37,323 nt of DNA from the NCBI GenBank assembly GCA_002307315.1, contig DBTZ01000022.1, positions 75,456 through 112,778 of the forward strand, given 5' to 3'. A program made the position numbers and the translations under genes. The DNA is from Alphaproteobacteria bacterium UBA1303 (GTDB lineage Bacteria > Pseudomonadota > Alphaproteobacteria > Micropepsales > Micropepsaceae). The stretch's first letter is position 1; each line of letters opens with the position of its first letter. Shown here in pieces: positions 7,983 to 15,481 of this stretch. Below the pieces are notes generated by a model. That model made no database searches and was not told the origin of the DNA. It saw nothing but the letters and a program-made list of their open reading frames with translations.

Positions 7983-9185
7983 TCAAAGCGTAATTTCGCT
8001 GTGGAAGATGCGTACATATTCCTTGAGCGCGAAGCTGTCGGTCATGCCGGCGATGTAATCGCGCACGATGCCGCAGGTGACGGCGTCGCGCGATGCCCCG
8101 CAGGCGGCGGCCCAATCGCGCGGCAACAAGCCGGGATCGCCGGCATAGGCGCCGAACAAGCTGTGGACAATTTGTTTTTGCTTCTCCCGGGAAACTACAA
8201 CCCGTGGATGACGGTACATGCGGAAAAACAAAAACTGCTTCAGCGCCGCCGCTTTTTTGGCCATGCCGGGGGAAAAGGCGGCGACGGGGCCGCGGTTGGC
8301 GCGCACCGCCGCCGCCGAAGCCGGCTTAGCGGCGTCGAGGTTCGCTTTCGTTTCGGTCAGCAGATCGGATGTCATGGCGCCAATCAGGGTACGGACGAAT
8401 TCGCCGATGAATCGGGAAAGATCAATCCGCCCGCGCGCCTCCAGCACCCGGCGCACGGTGTTGCCGGCCAGCGGGGCCTCTTGCAGCTCCTCGATGCCGA
8501 ACAGACCGGCCCGAAGGGCGTCGTCGATGTCGTGGTTGAGATAGGCGATGTCGTCGGACAATGCGGCGATCTGCGCCTCCAGGTTCGGCCAGGTGGAAAG
8601 CTCCAGCGGCCAGCGGGCATCGAAGCGCTCGATCGGCGCCGGTGCCGGGCGCACCACCGGGCCGTTGTGCTTGACCAGCCCTTCCAGCGTTTCCCAGGTC
8701 AGGTTCAGCCCGTCGAAATCGGCGTAGCGGTGTTCGAGCTTGGCGACCAAACGCAAGGCGTGGGCGTTATGATCGAAGCCGCCGATGTCCTTGGTGCAGG
8801 CCTCCAGCACCTCCTCGCCGGTGTGGCCGAAAGGGGTGTGGCCGAGATCGTGCGCCAATGCCACGGTTTCGGTGAGGTCCTCGTTCAATCCCAGCACCCG
8901 CGCCAGGGTACGGGAAATCTGCGCCACCTCCAGCGAATGGGTCATGCGAGTGCGGAAATAATCGCCCTCGCCTTGGATGAACACTTGAGTCTTGTGCTTG
9001 AGACGGCGAAACGCGGTGGAATGGATGATGCGGTCGCGGTCGCGGCTGTAGCAGGTACGGGTGGCACTTTCCTCTTCGGGAAAAAGCCGTCCCCGGCTTT
9101 CCGCCGGATGGGCCGCGAACGCCGCAGGCGGGGGCGGTTCGAACACGGGGCCGAGCAAGCGGCCAGCGGGTGAGGAACGGATCAA
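7983..9185 (-). CDS. dgt: Deoxyguanosinetriphosphate triphosphohydrolase-like HD protein
   Basis: HD-domain dNTP triphosphohydrolase, 400 residues, probably releasing triphosphate from deoxynucleotides and limiting dNTP pools. The N-terminal signature (YSRDRDRIIHSTAFRRLKHKTQVF, about 46-69) is followed by His83 in RTRMTHSLEVAQI and His112-Asp113 in ALAHDLGHTPFGH, three of the HD metal ligands; a later Asp in DDIAYLNHDIDDA completes the set. The first available start is TTG at 9183-9185. It has no Shine-Dalgarno sequence of its own but overlaps the stop of the upstream membrane-protein gene as TTGA, so translation may be coupled. In-frame TTG (9158) and GTG (9146) are alternatives. It belongs to the type without the E. 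coli Dgt insertions. Confidence 0.93.
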   Translation of the reverse strand: MIRSSPAGRLLGPVFEPPPPAAFAAHPAESRGRLFPEEESATRTCYSRDRDRIIHSTAFRRLKHKTQVFIQGEGDYFRTRMTHSLEVAQISRTLARVLGLNEDLTETVALAHDLGHTPFGHTGEEVLEACTKDIGGFDHNAHALRLVAKLEHRYADFDGLNLTWETLEGLVKHNGPVVRPAPAPIERFDARWPLELSTWPNLEAQIAALSDDIAYLNHDIDDALRAGLFGIEELQEAPLAGNTVRRVLEARGRIDLSRFIGEFVRTLIGAMTSDLLTETKANLDAAKPASAAAVRANRGPVAAFSPGMAKKAAALKQFLFFRMYRHPRVVVSREKQKQIVHSLFGAYAGDPGLLPRDWAAACGASRDAVTCGIVRDYIAGMTDSFALKEYVRIFHSEITL

Positions 9186-9421
9186 GGCCTATAGCCCCGG
9201 CGGCCGAAACGTTTCACCGCCCGCTCTATGATATGGGCGAACAGAACGCCGATGACCGCGCAAGCCAACCAAGCGACCCCATACACCCAAACGGCACCGC
9301 CGTAGCGAAGCTCCGCCCCGGCGGTGAGCCAGGGCGACAAGGCGGCCGCCATGAACGCCGCCAGCAGTACCGCCGGTCTGGGAACCTTGATTTTCACCAT
9401 AGGCACGCCGGGCTTCAGCAT
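9182..9421 (-). CDS. Small two-helix membrane protein of unknown function
   Basis: I do not recognise this 79-residue protein. It has two hydrophobic segments, about residues 17-35 (AVLLAAFMAAALSPWL) and 41-63 (GGAVWVYGVAWLACAVIGVLF), and a basic C-terminus (KRFGRRGYRP) that should stay in the cytoplasm. GAGGTGG lies about two to four bases before the ATG at 9421, giving a plausible if tight ribosome site; a second ATG at 9400 is possible. Its TGA overlaps the TTG start of dgt, so it appears to lead the minus-strand row through scpB. Because a much longer frame runs through it antisense to xthA, its reality rests on the ribosome site, the two clean membrane segments and the junction. Confidence 0.65.
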   Translation of the reverse strand: MLKPGVPMVKIKVPRPAVLLAAFMAAALSPWLTAGAELRYGGAVWVYGVAWLACAVIGVLFAHIIERAVKRFGRRGYRP

Positions 9422-9529
9422 AGCCACCTCGCTCTTTATTTGGCGGCGGCAGGGTATTACATATGCCCCATGAGCGAAACCATTCCTTTGCCGGCCTGCG
9501 ACGGCGGCGCCGACTGCTCGGTATAAGAC

Positions 9530-10375
9530 GTGAAGATCGCCACCTGGAACGTCAATTCGGTCAGGGCGCGGCTGGCGGCGGTGGAAGCCTGGCTGCGCGA
9601 GGCCCGGCCCGACGTGCTGTGCATGCAAGAAATCAAATCCACCGACGACACCTTTCCGGCGCAAGCCTTCGAGGATCTCGGCTATAACTGCGCCGTACAC
9701 GGACAGAAAACCTATAACGGCGTCGCCATCCTGTCCAAGCGCCCGATAGAAGACATAACCCGCGGCCTGCCCGGCCCGGATGGCGACGAGCAGGCCCGCT
9801 ACATCGAGGCGCTGATCCCCGGCGATACCGGCATGGTGCGCATTGCCTCGATCTATGCCCCGAACGGAAATCCACTGGAAGCGTTTTCGGGAAAAGTGGG
9901 AACCGGTTTTCCGCCCGAAACCGCGACAAAGCAAAAAAACGAAACAGGCAAATTCGCCTACAAGCTCGATTGGATGAAGCGGCTGAAGGCGCACGCCGAA
10001 GGCCTGCTCGCCCTCAAGGAACCGCTGGCCTTGATGGGCGATTACAACGTCATCCCGGCGGACATCGACTGTCACGATCCGGCGGTGTGGGCGAACGATG
10101 CCCTCGCCCAGCCGCAATCGCGCGCCGCCCTGCGGGCCATCGAGCATCTCGGCTTCACCGACGCCTTCCGCGCCCAAACCGCCGCCGCCGGGCACTACAG
10201 CTTCTGGGATTATCAGGCCGGAGCCTGGCAGAAAAACCGCGGCATCCGCATCGATCTGATCCTGCTGTCGCCCCAGGCACTCGACCGGATGACGGCTTGT
10301 ACCATCGACAAACCGGTCCGCGGCGGCGAAAAACCTTCGGACCATGTGCCGGTGGTGTGCGAATTGAATATCTGA
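9530..10375 (+). CDS. xthA: Exodeoxyribonuclease III (AP endonuclease) with an in-frame insertion
   Basis: Base-excision-repair AP endonuclease and 3'-5' exonuclease of the exonuclease III family, 281 residues from a GTG start. Catalytic residues are present: Glu34 in CMQEIKS, Tyr109 in ASIYAPNGN, Asp171 and Asn173 in GDYNVIP, Asp242 in RIDLIL and His272 in SDHVPV. Between YAPNGNP and KFAYKLDWM about 22-24 residues (about 117-139) are inserted where family members usually have only a few. The DNA encoding them (about 9881-9936) is a near-palindrome, so it looks like a mobile palindromic element that landed in frame in a surface loop. The core is intact, so the enzyme is probably active. It is transcribed divergently from the small membrane-protein gene. 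Confidence 0.95.
   Translation: MKIATWNVNSVRARLAAVEAWLREARPDVLCMQEIKSTDDTFPAQAFEDLGYNCAVHGQKTYNGVAILSKRPIEDITRGLPGPDGDEQARYIEALIPGDTGMVRIASIYAPNGNPLEAFSGKVGTGFPPETATKQKNETGKFAYKLDWMKRLKAHAEGLLALKEPLALMGDYNVIPADIDCHDPAVWANDALAQPQSRAALRAIEHLGFTDAFRAQTAAAGHYSFWDYQAGAWQKNRGIRIDLILLSPQALDRMTACTIDKPVRGGEKPSDHVPVVCELNI
9881..9936 (+). repeat. Palindromic repeat-like element inside xthA
   Basis: The arms GCGTTTTCGGG (9881-9891) and CCCGAAACCGC (9914-9924) are near-perfect inverted repeats, and the centre contains GAACCGGTTTTCC, itself partly self-complementary. A short A-rich tail (to about 9936) follows. From memory this resembles small palindromic elements dispersed through rhizobial and other alphaproteobacterial genomes, usually in intergenic DNA. 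I found no second copy in this window, so the repeat status is an inference. Confidence 0.6.
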
Positions 10376-10416
10376 CCTGATACCAAGCTGCATGGAAAAG
10401 ACCCCATTCAGCTTTA

Positions 10417-10525
10417 TGGCGTTCAAACGCCACGCGGGCTTATCCGCGCCATGGGGCGCGGCGGCCAAGGTACGCAAAAATGGCGGCCGCTCGGACGTGC
10501 ATAGGCCATTACCTATGCACGTCCG
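10417..10525. terminator. Hairpin-rich convergent gap between xthA and metG
   Basis: Four inverted repeats fill this gap: TGGCGTT/AACGCCA (10417-10423 with 10426-10432), CGCGG/CCGCG (10433-10437 with 10444-10448), CCGCGCC/GGCGCGG (10444-10450 with 10455-10461, exclusive of the previous one), and a perfect 14-bp stem (10492-10505 with 10512-10525). The last begins two bases after the metG stop. These probably end transcription from both sides, although no hairpin is followed at once by a long T run. Confidence 0.65.
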
Positions 10526-10527
10526 TA

Positions 10528-12240
10528 TTATTCCGCGCCGCCGAAGCGCGCCTTCCACGCCTCGACGAATTCGTCGGTGATTTTGGCGACTAGCACGGCC
10601 GGCGGCGTCACCGCCGCACCGGCTTCAAGACCGTCGAGATAGTCCGCCATCGGACGATCCGGCCACGGCAACGTTTCCGGCGCCGGCGCGAACGCCTCAT
10701 AGGCCGCCTTGGCGATGGTGGGAATCACCGGCGCCGAAAGACAGGCGAACAGCCGCACCAGATTTAAACCCATGCGCACGCCCACCGCCGCCTTGGTCGT
10801 GTCGGTCTTGAAATGGGTCCACGGCGCGGCTTTGGTGAGGTATTCGTTGCCCGCCACCCAGATCGCGCGCAGTTCGGTCAATGCCTTGCGGTATTCGATG
10901 TCGTTCATATAGGCCGCGTACTTGGCGATGCGGGAATCGAGATCGGCTTCAAGCGCCTTTTCGTCTTCGCCGTATTCCCCCTCGCCCGGCACCTTGCCCT
11001 CGAAGCGAGAGGCGGTGAAGCGGGTGATGCGATTGACGAAGTTGCCGAACACATCGGCCAAATCCTTGTTCACCGTACCGGCGAAATGCTCCCAGGTGAA
11101 CGACGAATCGGCGCCTTCCGGCGCATTGAAGGTCAGATACCAGCGCCAGGCGTCGGCCGGCTGTATTTCCAGCGCCTTGTCCATGAACACGCCGCGCTTC
11201 TGCGAAGTCGAGAATTTGCCGCCGTAATAGGTCAGCCAGTTGAAGCCTTTGATGCGATCCACCAGCTTCCAGTTTTCGCCCGAGCCCATGATGGTGACGG
11301 GGAAACCCACGGTATGGAACGGCACGTTGTCCTTGGCCATGAATTCGACATAGGTGACGTCGGATGGATTTTCCGGCCGCCACCATTTCAGCCACTCGTC
11401 GCCGCGGCCGTTCGCGTCGGCCCATTCCTTGGTGGCACCGATATATTCGATCGGGGCATCGAACCAGACGTAGAACACCTTGCCCGCAAGCTGGCCGTCG
11501 CCGATATCGTCGGGCACCGGCACGCCCCAGCTTAAATCGCGGGTGATGCCGCGATCGTTGAGCCCCTCGTCCAGCCATTTGCGGGCGATGGATTTGACCA
11601 GCGCCGGCCAATCCTTCTCGTGCCCGTCGATCCACTCGCGCAAGCGCCCGACGAATTGCGATTGCTTGAGGAACAGATGGGCGGAATCGCGGATCTCGAT
11701 TTCGCGCGAACCGGACAGCGCCGAACGGGCATCGATCAGGTCGGTGGGATCGAGCACGCGGGTGCAGTTCTCGCATTGATCGCCGCGCGCGCGCTCATAG
11801 CCGCAATGGGGACAGGTGCCGATGACATAGCGGTCGGGCAGGAAGCGCTTCTCGGCGTGCGAATAGACCTGCTTGGTGGTGCGCACTTCCAGTAAGCCCT
11901 GTTTCCACAATGCCCGTGCGAAGTGTTGGGTCAATTCCCGGTTTTGCGGACTGGACGAGCGGCCGAACACCGCCCACGAGCAGCCGAAACGCTCGCCGAG
12001 GGATTTCTGAATCTCATGCTGCTCGGTGCAATAGGCCTCCACGTCCTGCCCGGCTTCCAGCGCGGCAAGCTCCGCCGGCGTGCCGTGCTCGTCGGTGGCG
12101 CAGACGAACATGACCTCGTCGCCCCGCGCCCGGCGATATCGGGCGTAAACGTCGGCCGGCAGCATCGACCCCGACAGATTCCCTAAGTGTTTGACGCCGT
12201 TGATGTAAGGAAGAGCGCTGGTAATCAGAATACGGGTCAT
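10528..12240 (-). CDS. metG: Methionyl-tRNA synthetase
   Basis: Charges initiator and elongator tRNA-Met. It has 570 residues from the ATG at 12240, where the catalytic domain begins (MTRILITSALPYINGVKHLGN); a TTG five codons upstream is unlikely. The HIGH-type motif is HLGN (18-21). A four-cysteine zinc knuckle follows (Cys143, 146, 156 and 159 in CPHCG and CENC), and the KMSKS-type motif is KFSTS (342-346). The protein ends after the anticodon-binding helical domain and lacks the C-terminal tRNA-binding dimerisation domain of E. coli MetG. No strong ribosome site is seen. It converges on xthA; tRNA-Thr lies upstream on the other strand. Confidence 0.97.
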   Translation of the reverse strand: MTRILITSALPYINGVKHLGNLSGSMLPADVYARYRRARGDEVMFVCATDEHGTPAELAALEAGQDVEAYCTEQHEIQKSLGERFGCSWAVFGRSSSPQNRELTQHFARALWKQGLLEVRTTKQVYSHAEKRFLPDRYVIGTCPHCGYERARGDQCENCTRVLDPTDLIDARSALSGSREIEIRDSAHLFLKQSQFVGRLREWIDGHEKDWPALVKSIARKWLDEGLNDRGITRDLSWGVPVPDDIGDGQLAGKVFYVWFDAPIEYIGATKEWADANGRGDEWLKWWRPENPSDVTYVEFMAKDNVPFHTVGFPVTIMGSGENWKLVDRIKGFNWLTYYGGKFSTSQKRGVFMDKALEIQPADAWRWYLTFNAPEGADSSFTWEHFAGTVNKDLADVFGNFVNRITRFTASRFEGKVPGEGEYGEDEKALEADLDSRIAKYAAYMNDIEYRKALTELRAIWVAGNEYLTKAAPWTHFKTDTTKAAVGVRMGLNLVRLFACLSAPVIPTIAKAAYEAFAPAPETLPWPDRPMADYLDGLEAGAAVTPPAVLVAKITDEFVEAWKARFGGAE

Positions 12241-12421
12241 GGGGGCCGCCGGCAAAAGTCGAGGTTACGGGAATGGGGCTGCAATCTATCCTTCCGCCCC
12301 GCTTTGTCCAATCGAAACAACGGGGTTCTACAACCGGGACGACACCATTTTGGCCCTCGTCGCTTGTGCCGTTACCGGAATGGGTTGCGCCGCCGATTGC
12401 ACCATCGTATCCAAATGACGG

Positions 12422-12497
12422 GCCGGCTTAGCTCAGCTGGTAGAGCACCTGATTTGTAATCAGGTGGTCAGGGGTTCGAATCCTCTAGCCGGCACCA
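12422..12497 (+). tRNA. tRNA-Thr (anticodon TGT)
   Basis: Cloverleaf of 76 bases including an encoded CCA (12495-12497). The acceptor stem GCCGGCT/AGCCGGC is perfect. The anticodon stem CCTGA/TCAGG holds the loop TTTGTAA, giving anticodon TGT, which reads ACA (Thr). The T loop is the standard TTCGAAT. The AT-rich stretch 12498-12617 follows, with no clear hairpin terminator. Confidence 0.97.
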
Positions 12498-12617
12498 TTT
12501 AAATAAATATTTTCAATGTGTTATATATATTCGGACGGAGATCCGTAGAAACGCGGCCGTATAACATACGCGAGTTATCGGCATGAGGTTTTAAGGACCG
12601 GATTCGCCAAGGAATTC

Positions 12618-13427
<810 letters not shown>

Positions 13428-13443
13428 GGCGATTTTCCGAATG

Positions 13444-13484
13444 GACTCGGGTTCATAATTAAGCCTTCCTTAAGCCGCCGAGTC
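13444..13484 (+). promoter_or_regulatory. Full CtrA box flanked by two GANTC methylation sites, in front of chpT
   Basis: TTAA-N7-TTAA, the full CtrA-binding consensus, lies at 13459-13473 (TTAAGCCTTCCTTAA), 63 bases before the chosen chpT start. GACTC (13444-13448) and GAGTC (13480-13484), both GANTC sites of the CcrM methyltransferase, flank it. A full box should occur by chance well under once in a window of this size and GC content; single GANTC sites are common. Binding is not shown. Confidence 0.7.
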
Positions 13485-13536
13485 GATGATAACCAGAAGA
13501 TAACGAAGGCTCATAACCCAATTGGTGTGGATGTCC

Positions 13537-14157
13537 ATGACCGACCTCGATTTTTCCGCCCTCCTTGTCAGCAAGGTCTGCCACGATCTGGTCGGACCGC
13601 TGGGAGCCGTGGTCAACGGCCTGGAAGTGCTCGAAGAAGAACGCGACAGCGCCATGCGGGCCGATGCGCTTAAAATCGTGATTTCCAGCGCCGACCAGGC
13701 CCTGGCGCGGTTGCAATTCATGCGCCTCGCCTTCGGTGCGGCGGGATCGGCGGGGGCGGAACTCGATCTGGCCGAAATCGACCGGCTGATCCGCGGCATG
13801 CTCGACGGTGGCCGCTTGCACATACAATGGCAGCCGCCGGCGGTTCGTTGGCCTAAGGATTGGGCCAAACTGCTGATGAACGGCGCCCTGATTGCCGCCG
13901 ACAGCCTGCCGCGCGGCGGCGAAATTTGTATAGAAACCAACACCGATCCTACGATCTACAATTTCCGGATTACCGCTACCGGTTCGGGAGCGCGGATTTC
14001 CGAGGATACCGAGCGGGCCCTGCGCGGCGATCCGGCCACCACCGTTTACGACGCACGCGGTATCCAGCCGATTCTGTCCTACCGGCTTGCCAAGGGGCTT
14101 AACGCCGGACTAATCGTCACCGCAAGTGCCGAAAAAGTGGAAATCGCAGCAGGTTGA
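13537..14157 (+). CDS. chpT: ChpT-type histidine phosphotransferase
   Basis: Probably the phosphotransferase that passes phosphate from CckA to CtrA and CpdR in alphaproteobacteria. It has 206 residues from the ATG at 13537, which has GGA six bases upstream; starts at 13531 (ATG) and 13522 (TTG) also fit. The N-terminal four-helix dimerisation region carries the phosphorylatable His16 in VCHDLVGPLGAVVNG, and the C-terminal part is a degenerate HATPase-like domain (LLMNGALIAADSLPRGG) without a complete ATP-binding set. It leads a three-gene plus-strand row with a response regulator and cheR. The full CtrA box upstream suggests that CtrA controls its own phosphotransferase. A closely related phosphotransferase serving chemotaxis instead is possible. 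Confidence 0.88.
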   Translation: MTDLDFSALLVSKVCHDLVGPLGAVVNGLEVLEEERDSAMRADALKIVISSADQALARLQFMRLAFGAAGSAGAELDLAEIDRLIRGMLDGGRLHIQWQPPAVRWPKDWAKLLMNGALIAADSLPRGGEICIETNTDPTIYNFRITATGSGARISEDTERALRGDPATTVYDARGIQPILSYRLAKGLNAGLIVTASAEKVEIAAG

Positions 14158-14254
14158 TGCCGGGCGGTAAAGCGGCATTTACCTGTCGTCGGTAGGTTTG
14201 ACGATGGTAGGGAATTCAATTCGTTCGCTTAAAGAAGCGGCGGAGCCGATGCCG

Positions 14255-14626
14255 ATGAAACAAGGGCTGGTCATCGATGATAGCCGCGTCATCCGTCAGA
14301 TCGGATGCCGCATCCTGCAGACGTTTGCCTTCGCGACCGACGAAGCGGCGGATAGCGAAGGCGCCCTGACCTGCTGCCGGCGCGTCATGCCGGACGTGAT
14401 CATGCTCGATGCCAACATGCCGAATGCCGCCGCACTGAATTTCCTTCGCGCCCTTAGGCAAGAGGTCGACGGCGATCGTCCCTACGTACTGCTTTGTACC
14501 ACCGAAAACGACGTCGCCTGTATCGCCGAAGCGCTCAACGCCGGCGCCAACGAATATGTTATGAAACCGTTCGACCGCGACCTGATCGAGGCAAAGTTGA
14601 ACGAAGCCGGCCTAATTGTCGACTGA
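14255..14626 (+). CDS. Single-domain response regulator (CheY-like)
   Basis: A stand-alone receiver domain of 123 residues. I chose the ATG at 14255 because GGAG lies nine bases upstream and the receiver fold begins there (MKQGLVIDDS); an ATG six bases earlier and a longer frame from 14198 are possible. The acidic pair is Asp8-Asp9 and the phosphoacceptor is Asp52 in MLDANMP. The conserved Thr lies in LLCTTEND and the Lys in YVMKPFDRD. No output domain is present. Its place between chpT and cheR, 12 bases before cheR, suggests a role in chemotaxis or CtrA-linked signalling. The row has no cheA, cheW or receptor gene. Confidence 0.92.
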   Translation: MKQGLVIDDSRVIRQIGCRILQTFAFATDEAADSEGALTCCRRVMPDVIMLDANMPNAAALNFLRALRQEVDGDRPYVLLCTTENDVACIAEALNAGANEYVMKPFDRDLIEAKLNEAGLIVD

Positions 14627-14638
14627 GGCGGCCCCCCC

Positions 14639-15481
14639 GTGAAAGACAAAGACGATTTCGGTTTCCTCGCGGAACTTCTCCGCCGACGTTCGGGCTTGAT
14701 GCTGGGAAACCAGCGGCCGCGCTTCGCCGAGACCCGGCTTGCTCCGGTCGTCCGCCGCTTCGGCTTCAAGAGCACGCACGAACTGGTGAACGATCTGCGC
14801 CACGGTCACGAAACGCTGGCGGAAGCGGTAGTCGAAGCGATGACGGTAAACGATTCCGCCTTTTTCCGCGACCGCAAGATGTTTGACGAATTCCGCGACG
14901 GCATGCTGCCCGGACTGTTGGCCAGACGGGCCGACAAAAAGCGCCTGCGCATCTGGTGCGCCGCTTGTGCCTCAGGCCAGGAACCCTATTCGGTGGCGAT
15001 GCTGCTTGAAGACGCCGCCTTGCGCTCCCTCGGCTGGAAAATCGACCTGATTGCCACCGACATCAGTACGGATTCCGTCGCCCGGGCGGAGAACGGCTAT
15101 TATTCGCCGTTCGAAGTTCAGCGCGGACTTAGCGATTGGCGTTTGAACGAATACTTCACCAAGGAAGGCGATGGCTGGCGGATCAAGGATTCCATCCGTC
15201 GCATGGTGGTATTCCGCCAGTTCAACATTCTCGATTCCCTGGGGTGGCTGTGGGAAATGGATGTCGTATTCTGCCGCAACGTGTTGATGTATTTCGATCA
15301 CAAGATGCGGGCTTCGGTGCTGGAACAGATATCCGACATTATGGCGCCGGACGGCACGCTGGTCACCGGTTCCGCCGAAACCATCGTGCCGCCCGCATCA
15401 TTTTATTCCCGCCCCGAGCGCATCCCCGGCCTGTATTCCAAGCTCAGGGAAGCGCCGGCGCGGCGCCGGACCGCGAGTTAG
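14639..15481 (+). CDS. cheR: Chemotaxis protein methyltransferase CheR
   Basis: Methylates glutamates on chemoreceptors using S-adenosylmethionine. It has 280 residues from a GTG start 12 bases after the response regulator. The N-terminal helical CheR domain contains EAMTVNDSAFFRD. The SAM-binding motif is WCAACASGQEPYSVAML, followed by IATDIS and the catalytic-domain segment VVFCRNVLMYFD. C-terminal extensions such as TPR repeats are absent. Its stop overlaps the stop of the convergent btuB-like gene by three bases (15479-15481 against 15478-15480, two bases shared). Co-transcription with chpT suggests motility is under the same CtrA promoter, as reported for several non-Caulobacter alphaproteobacteria. 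Confidence 0.95.
   Translation: MKDKDDFGFLAELLRRRSGLMLGNQRPRFAETRLAPVVRRFGFKSTHELVNDLRHGHETLAEAVVEAMTVNDSAFFRDRKMFDEFRDGMLPGLLARRADKKRLRIWCAACASGQEPYSVAMLLEDAALRSLGWKIDLIATDISTDSVARAENGYYSPFEVQRGLSDWRLNEYFTKEGDGWRIKDSIRRMVVFRQFNILDSLGWLWEMDVVFCRNVLMYFDHKMRASVLEQISDIMAPDGTLVTGSAETIVPPASFYSRPERIPGLYSKLREAPARRRTAS

Noticed and set aside
8163..8171. A DnaA-like TGTGGACAA
   Set aside because: It matches eight of nine bases only and lies inside the dgt coding sequence.
9422..10558. Upstream part of a 458-codon frame on the minus strand, opposite xthA
   Set aside because: It runs antisense to a clear exonuclease III gene and has no family motifs. Only its C-terminal end (9182-9421) has a ribosome site and protein-like membrane segments, and that part is annotated separately.
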